A DNA stretch of 64,000 nt from Eretmocerus hayati. Its lineage: Eukaryota > Arthropoda > Insecta > Hymenoptera > Aphelinidae. The notes under the pieces were generated by a model that saw nothing but the letters and a program-made list of their open reading frames with translations, made no database searches and was not told where the DNA came from. The DNA lies in assembly GCA_029851415.1 (NCBI GenBank), contig CM056742.1, positions 133,908,715 through 133,972,714 on the forward strand, read 5' to 3'. Positions 59,987-64,000 of the stretch are shown one piece after another (the stretch's first letter is position 1; the number at the start of each line of letters is the position of its first letter). Both the position numbers and the translations under genes were made by a program.

Positions 59987-61090
59987 ATTCCACGTGAAAA
60001 GAATGGTCGATTGTACACGGTGTTCCAAATCTCTTCCTCATAATTTTTTATCGATTCTGTACCTCAAATTATCACGAAATAACGGTTGAAAGAATCCAAA
60101 AAAAATTGTTTGCGTAGCTGGTAGCAAGTTGGTGAAACTGTTGGTTTGTTTTTTGGTGAAAGAATTACTGCTTTTTCCCACTAAGACTGCTATAGGTCTG
60201 AAACAAAATAAGATAATGACATGCGGATGAGCGCATTCGAAAGTTCAGACAAAAACCTATCAAAATATGCCTTGGAATATTTTTTTGGAGGTAATTGGTC
60301 TTATATGTGGACGAATCCATGAAAATCACTATTTAATTTTTTCTCAAAAACCCATTCCGAAAAAAATTCTAAAAACACATATTTCGATGTAAAATTTGAA
60401 GTTTTTTACGAAAGAAAATGTTTCAGTCTGGGTTCTGCACTCCCCATTGAGTTTTGAGCGATTTTCTGCGATTCGACTTTACAACCAATGAGAACTCGAG
60501 AATTTTCTCCGCATGCGCGTGATTTTACGGAAACGGAATTAAACCTCGCGCAATCGATAGCCCGCGAAATTTCCTTCAAAATGACCACATGCGCAGAAAA
60601 TTCTCGAGTTCTCATTGGTCGAAAAATCGAATCACAAAAAATCGCTCAAAACTCACTGGGGAGTGCAGAACCCAGACTGCATTTTAGATCGAAATATATG
60701 TTTTCAGAATTTTTCTAAGAAAGGGTTTTTGAGAAAAAAATTAAGTTGTGGTTTTCATGGAATCACCCATATATAAGACCAATTACCTCAAAAAATTCCG
60801 AGGCATGTTTTGATAGGTTTTTGTCTCAGCTTTCGAATGCTCTGACCCACGTGTGGTTATGCTATTTCGTTTTAGACCTATAGCAGTTTTAGTGGGAAAA
60901 AACAGCAATTCTTTCACCCAAAAAAAAAATCAAAAGCTTCACCAACTCGCTTACTAGCTACGCAAAAAAATTTTTTAGCGTCCTAGCGACCGTTTTTTTG
61001 GTCATAATGTGAGGTATAGAATCGATGGAAAATTATGAGAAAAAGATTTGGAACACCATGTAAAATCAACCATTCTTTTCACGTGGAATC
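59987..61090. repeat. Large foldback element, ~540-bp arms
   Basis: The left end GATTCCACGTGAAAAGAATGG matches the reverse complement of the right end. Pairing continues through GGTGTTCCAAATCT, ATAGGTCT-type, TTGATAGGTTTTTGTC and GGGTTCTGCACTCCCC segments to a centre near 60540, with ACTCGAGAATTTTCT on either side. The arms differ at perhaps one base in eight to ten, with small indels. No transposase frame. Similar-looking frames at 60406-60615 (minus) and 60488-60718 (plus) are a symmetry effect. Confidence 0.85.
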
Positions 61091-64000
61091 TGCTCGAGTG
61101 GTTTTTGCCTTCAAGAATAGTACAGTACAATAGAATACATATGCAGAACAGAGGATACCTATATAAGAATATTCTCTTTATGTGTGGACCAATCTACGTA
61201 GTCGAGGCTGTGGACCTCCCTGGTTTTTGGTACTTTTTTGTTTCAATACTCTTACACACCCACCCCCTCCCCATCTGTTTACGTACGCGGAAACCCCCAT
61301 ATATGACACTGGAGATGTTGGCTGGGATAAACTCAGTGGTAGCTGAAGCAACTTATCAAAATTCAAAAGAGTGAAAGAGCTATCTTATCTACGCCACTCA
61401 TGTTTGGGACTAAATTAAAAATAATGTGGATATGAGCCAAAAATTTTATATTTCATATACCAAAACATTTTATTGATCTATTTTAAACTGTATATCGTCC
61501 TGGCACCCCCAATTATTTCATCATTCGCCAAAAAACTTCATTACAGAATTTTAAATCGATGTAATCAAGCCGAGATCAATCAAACTATGTTTAATGAGGG
61601 CGCACCAGACAACCAATGTACGCATCAAGTCGTCAGCCACCGCAAAAATTAATCGATCGAAGAAGAGCCGGGATTAGCTCATTGGCAATCAACGCATGGA
61701 TGAGCGCTTCATTTATTCGCCGCGTGGTATCCTCTCATCCTCCGAAGAATACCAATTTTACGATAATGCCTTTGAATTACCTGTGACCGAATCGATTCCT
61801 GATATAGGGACGGCATCACCGTACCTAACTAAACTACAAGAGCTGATGCGAGCGCAATCAAGCTCCACTCTAACGTCTACCTATACATCCTCTTTACCAC
61901 TTTTATTCTTGAAACAATTTACGAAGGGCAGAGCACACACACACATATCTCGGAGCAGGATCGTTGCCGACGACGACGTGTAGCAGACCAAGGTAAAACT
62001 GTATATAACATCATATATGTATATAGACTTTCTACCTTCATCACGTGCTTGCTCTGAATTAAGGCTCATAGACACACGTCCGTCCATCAAGCTCCGCAAG
62101 CAGCCAACTCAAAGCCGCTCACTCGTTCACTTTTTTCCGGACATTCTCTAACCCTCGTCTAGTGGATATATCTGTATGGTATACAGAATGGACCGAGAGA
62201 CTGCGAAAAAAGGGTTAAAACAGTTCTCTCATCGTAGTACTTTTTTTTTTTCGGTTTCACATTGTCGCAATTACTTTCATTGGCTTCATCCCTCTGCACG
62301 TTTTCTACTCAACGCTTGTGTCTATGATGATATTGGGTGTGCATACGCGTGAGGACGTGTAGGGTGAGTTTTCTCGCTTGAATATTCGAGAAAATGTCTA
62401 TTGAGACGTTCTAACTGTCTTGAAGAATTGTGTGAAGAAAACAAGAACGAAGATATCCACCTAAAACTATATCTTTTTCATCTGAAATACTCAAGGGATA
62501 TGGGAACCACGACGGGGACAGTTATTTTGTGATCACCGTAACTCATTTTGGAACAACATTTTACTTGATTCATTTGTGAAAAAATCGCTTCGAAAATTCC
62601 CTTGTGCCTCACAAATATTTTGCACAAGTCATTACCATCAGTCTGAAGCAGTTTGAACACACGTCAATCGTGAAAGTCAATTGTCTAATCATCCAACAAC
62701 AGTAAGCTCATGATTGAAGCTCATTTCAATTGTACTCAGATATCTTCAACCCCATAGAGATTCTTAACGTTATTTCCAAACACAATGGAAATCATCATCA
62801 CATCAATTTGTCCCCAGCATACACTTCTTGGGCCAATAAACATCTGACCTTCAATAAAAAATAACATTGGTTATCAAAAAGTTGATTCCCACTCATTCCC
62901 ATTTTTTAAAAGACAATCTGCAAAAAGTCTGAGGTATGGTAAAAGCCTGAGGCTGGTATCAAAATTTGAGACTGTGTCTGGGGATGCTCAGAATTTGCAC
63001 ACCTCATTAAGCAAATTGGTTGTATCTTTTCATCTGGAGAAACACTAACGAGTCACGGAGTCGCGCTTTGTCCGACCCAAAAACTCTGAATAGCTAGGTC
63101 AGATGGTTCCCCGACGCTCATAAGAGTCCCGAGCGTCTTGAATGCAGAAAGACCTTAGAACTCTTGTGATTCTCAGAAAAAATGTAAATTTGAGGGGTAA
63201 ATTTCAAATAAAAATGCAGGGAGGACATTGGTTAGAAGAAAATTGAATTTTCAACTGTTGCAGATTATGTACCCATAATTCGAGAATGTTTTCGATTCAT
63301 CATCCAATACCGTCTCATCGTGCTATAACTTTTTCTATTTCAATCATGCAGTCTCATATCGAATTTCAAATTTCCATGGTTGCAAAATGTCAAAATTGCT
63401 ATCTTAAATTGAATAATAAACACAAATTTACCGAACACAGTGATATTTTCAAACACTGCGTTGCAGAAAACATAATTTGAAAAATACCTCGCTCGTGCGC
63501 GCTATTTTCATTGGCCCATAAAATTTGAGGGCGATGTCTGAGGGTAAAAGTTTTGCCCTTAACTTGAAATGAGATCACAGATTTTCTCATCCCTTCATGA
63601 TGGTGACAAGAGTATGCAGGAGATACTGTACAGCGCACTTTAGTGTCATTGAACCTCGAGATGCATCTCTTGCTGCAGCAAACGCGTCAACGCACAAAAA
63701 GCTGATGCCGTCATGGCTCGCTTCAAGTGCTTCCGCGGCACTTGTCACGATCGTTTTCTGCATTCTATGCACGTGAACACATGTATGTAGGAGAGAGAAC
63801 TTATGGCACGTGTTTCAACGCCTGTCCATTTTTCCGGAGATACTTCTACTTTGAATGGTGCGCTGAATGGTTATTCAAAAATTATCCAAATTTTTATTAT
63901 TCTTTCAAATTGTGCGAGCACAGTAATGTGATTGGATTCTGAAAATTCAAGACCTTTACTCCTTGCAGTACCAATTTGATGAAGAGTCATTGCTTTCGCT
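61091..64000. other. No gene recognised
   Basis: A 95-codon plus frame at 61696-61983 begins with an ATG and a plausible acidic/Ser-rich composition (MDERFIYSPRGILSSSEEYQ), but it has no family match or splice support and is left as an unassigned open frame. The other frames are shorter and random in look. Confidence 0.4.

Noticed and set aside
1..64000. CRISPR arrays, bacterial operons, integrated virus or toxin genes
   Set aside because: No regularly spaced short direct repeats, no ribosome-site-led gene clusters and no viral structural or replication motifs were seen; the only reverse transcriptase belongs to the LINE.

Overview
The window looks like insect nuclear DNA, most likely from a hymenopteran with a repeat-rich genome, but the exact taxon cannot be fixed from sequence alone. 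It is AT-rich and gene-poor. Its genes are split by GT-AG introns, and it holds a non-LTR retrotransposon, a Tigger/pogo relative and many terminal-inverted-repeat (foldback) elements. There are no bacterial operons, no rRNA, no intact tRNA gene and no CRISPR array.

Layout. 1-4.3 kb: no gene, one small TA-flanked inverted-repeat element. 4.3-6.1 kb (+): a complete four-exon GLYAT-like (FR47/GNAT) acyltransferase of 292 residues. 6.3-7.3 kb: a truncated copy of an ACTCGG-rich element, then a MITE. 9.75-15.45 kb (-): a nearly full-length but decayed I/R1-like LINE with two ORFs and a possible 9-bp target duplication. 19.16-19.99 kb: an internally deleted Tigger-like transposon. 21.8-22.1 kb: a foldback element. 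30.4-32.1 kb: one ACTCGG-rich element inserted in reverse into another copy of the same family; both carry a tRNA-like segment with Pol III box sequences. 33.06-33.36 kb: a candidate first coding exon (-) beside a 43-bp-arm hairpin. 36.6-38.4 kb (-): two consecutive exons of a thrombospondin type-1 repeat protein, probably SBSPON-like. 41.4-43.8 kb (+): a two-exon gene for a 118-residue protein that may be a histone-fold protein. 44.6-54.0 kb: a dense island of inverted-repeat elements, including a perfect 472-bp-arm palindrome, around one MATH/BTB gene at 47.9-49.2 kb (+). 60.0-61.1 kb: another large inverted repeat. The rest shows no convincing gene.

The genes do not form a pathway: one metabolic acyltransferase, one secreted or matrix-type protein, one possible chromatin protein and one likely Cullin-3 ubiquitin ligase adaptor. 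The strongest large-scale signal is the density and variety of long inverted repeats, any of which could give hairpin RNA if transcribed. All exon models were read by eye from splice sites and frame continuity; family names rest on motif recognition without a database search.
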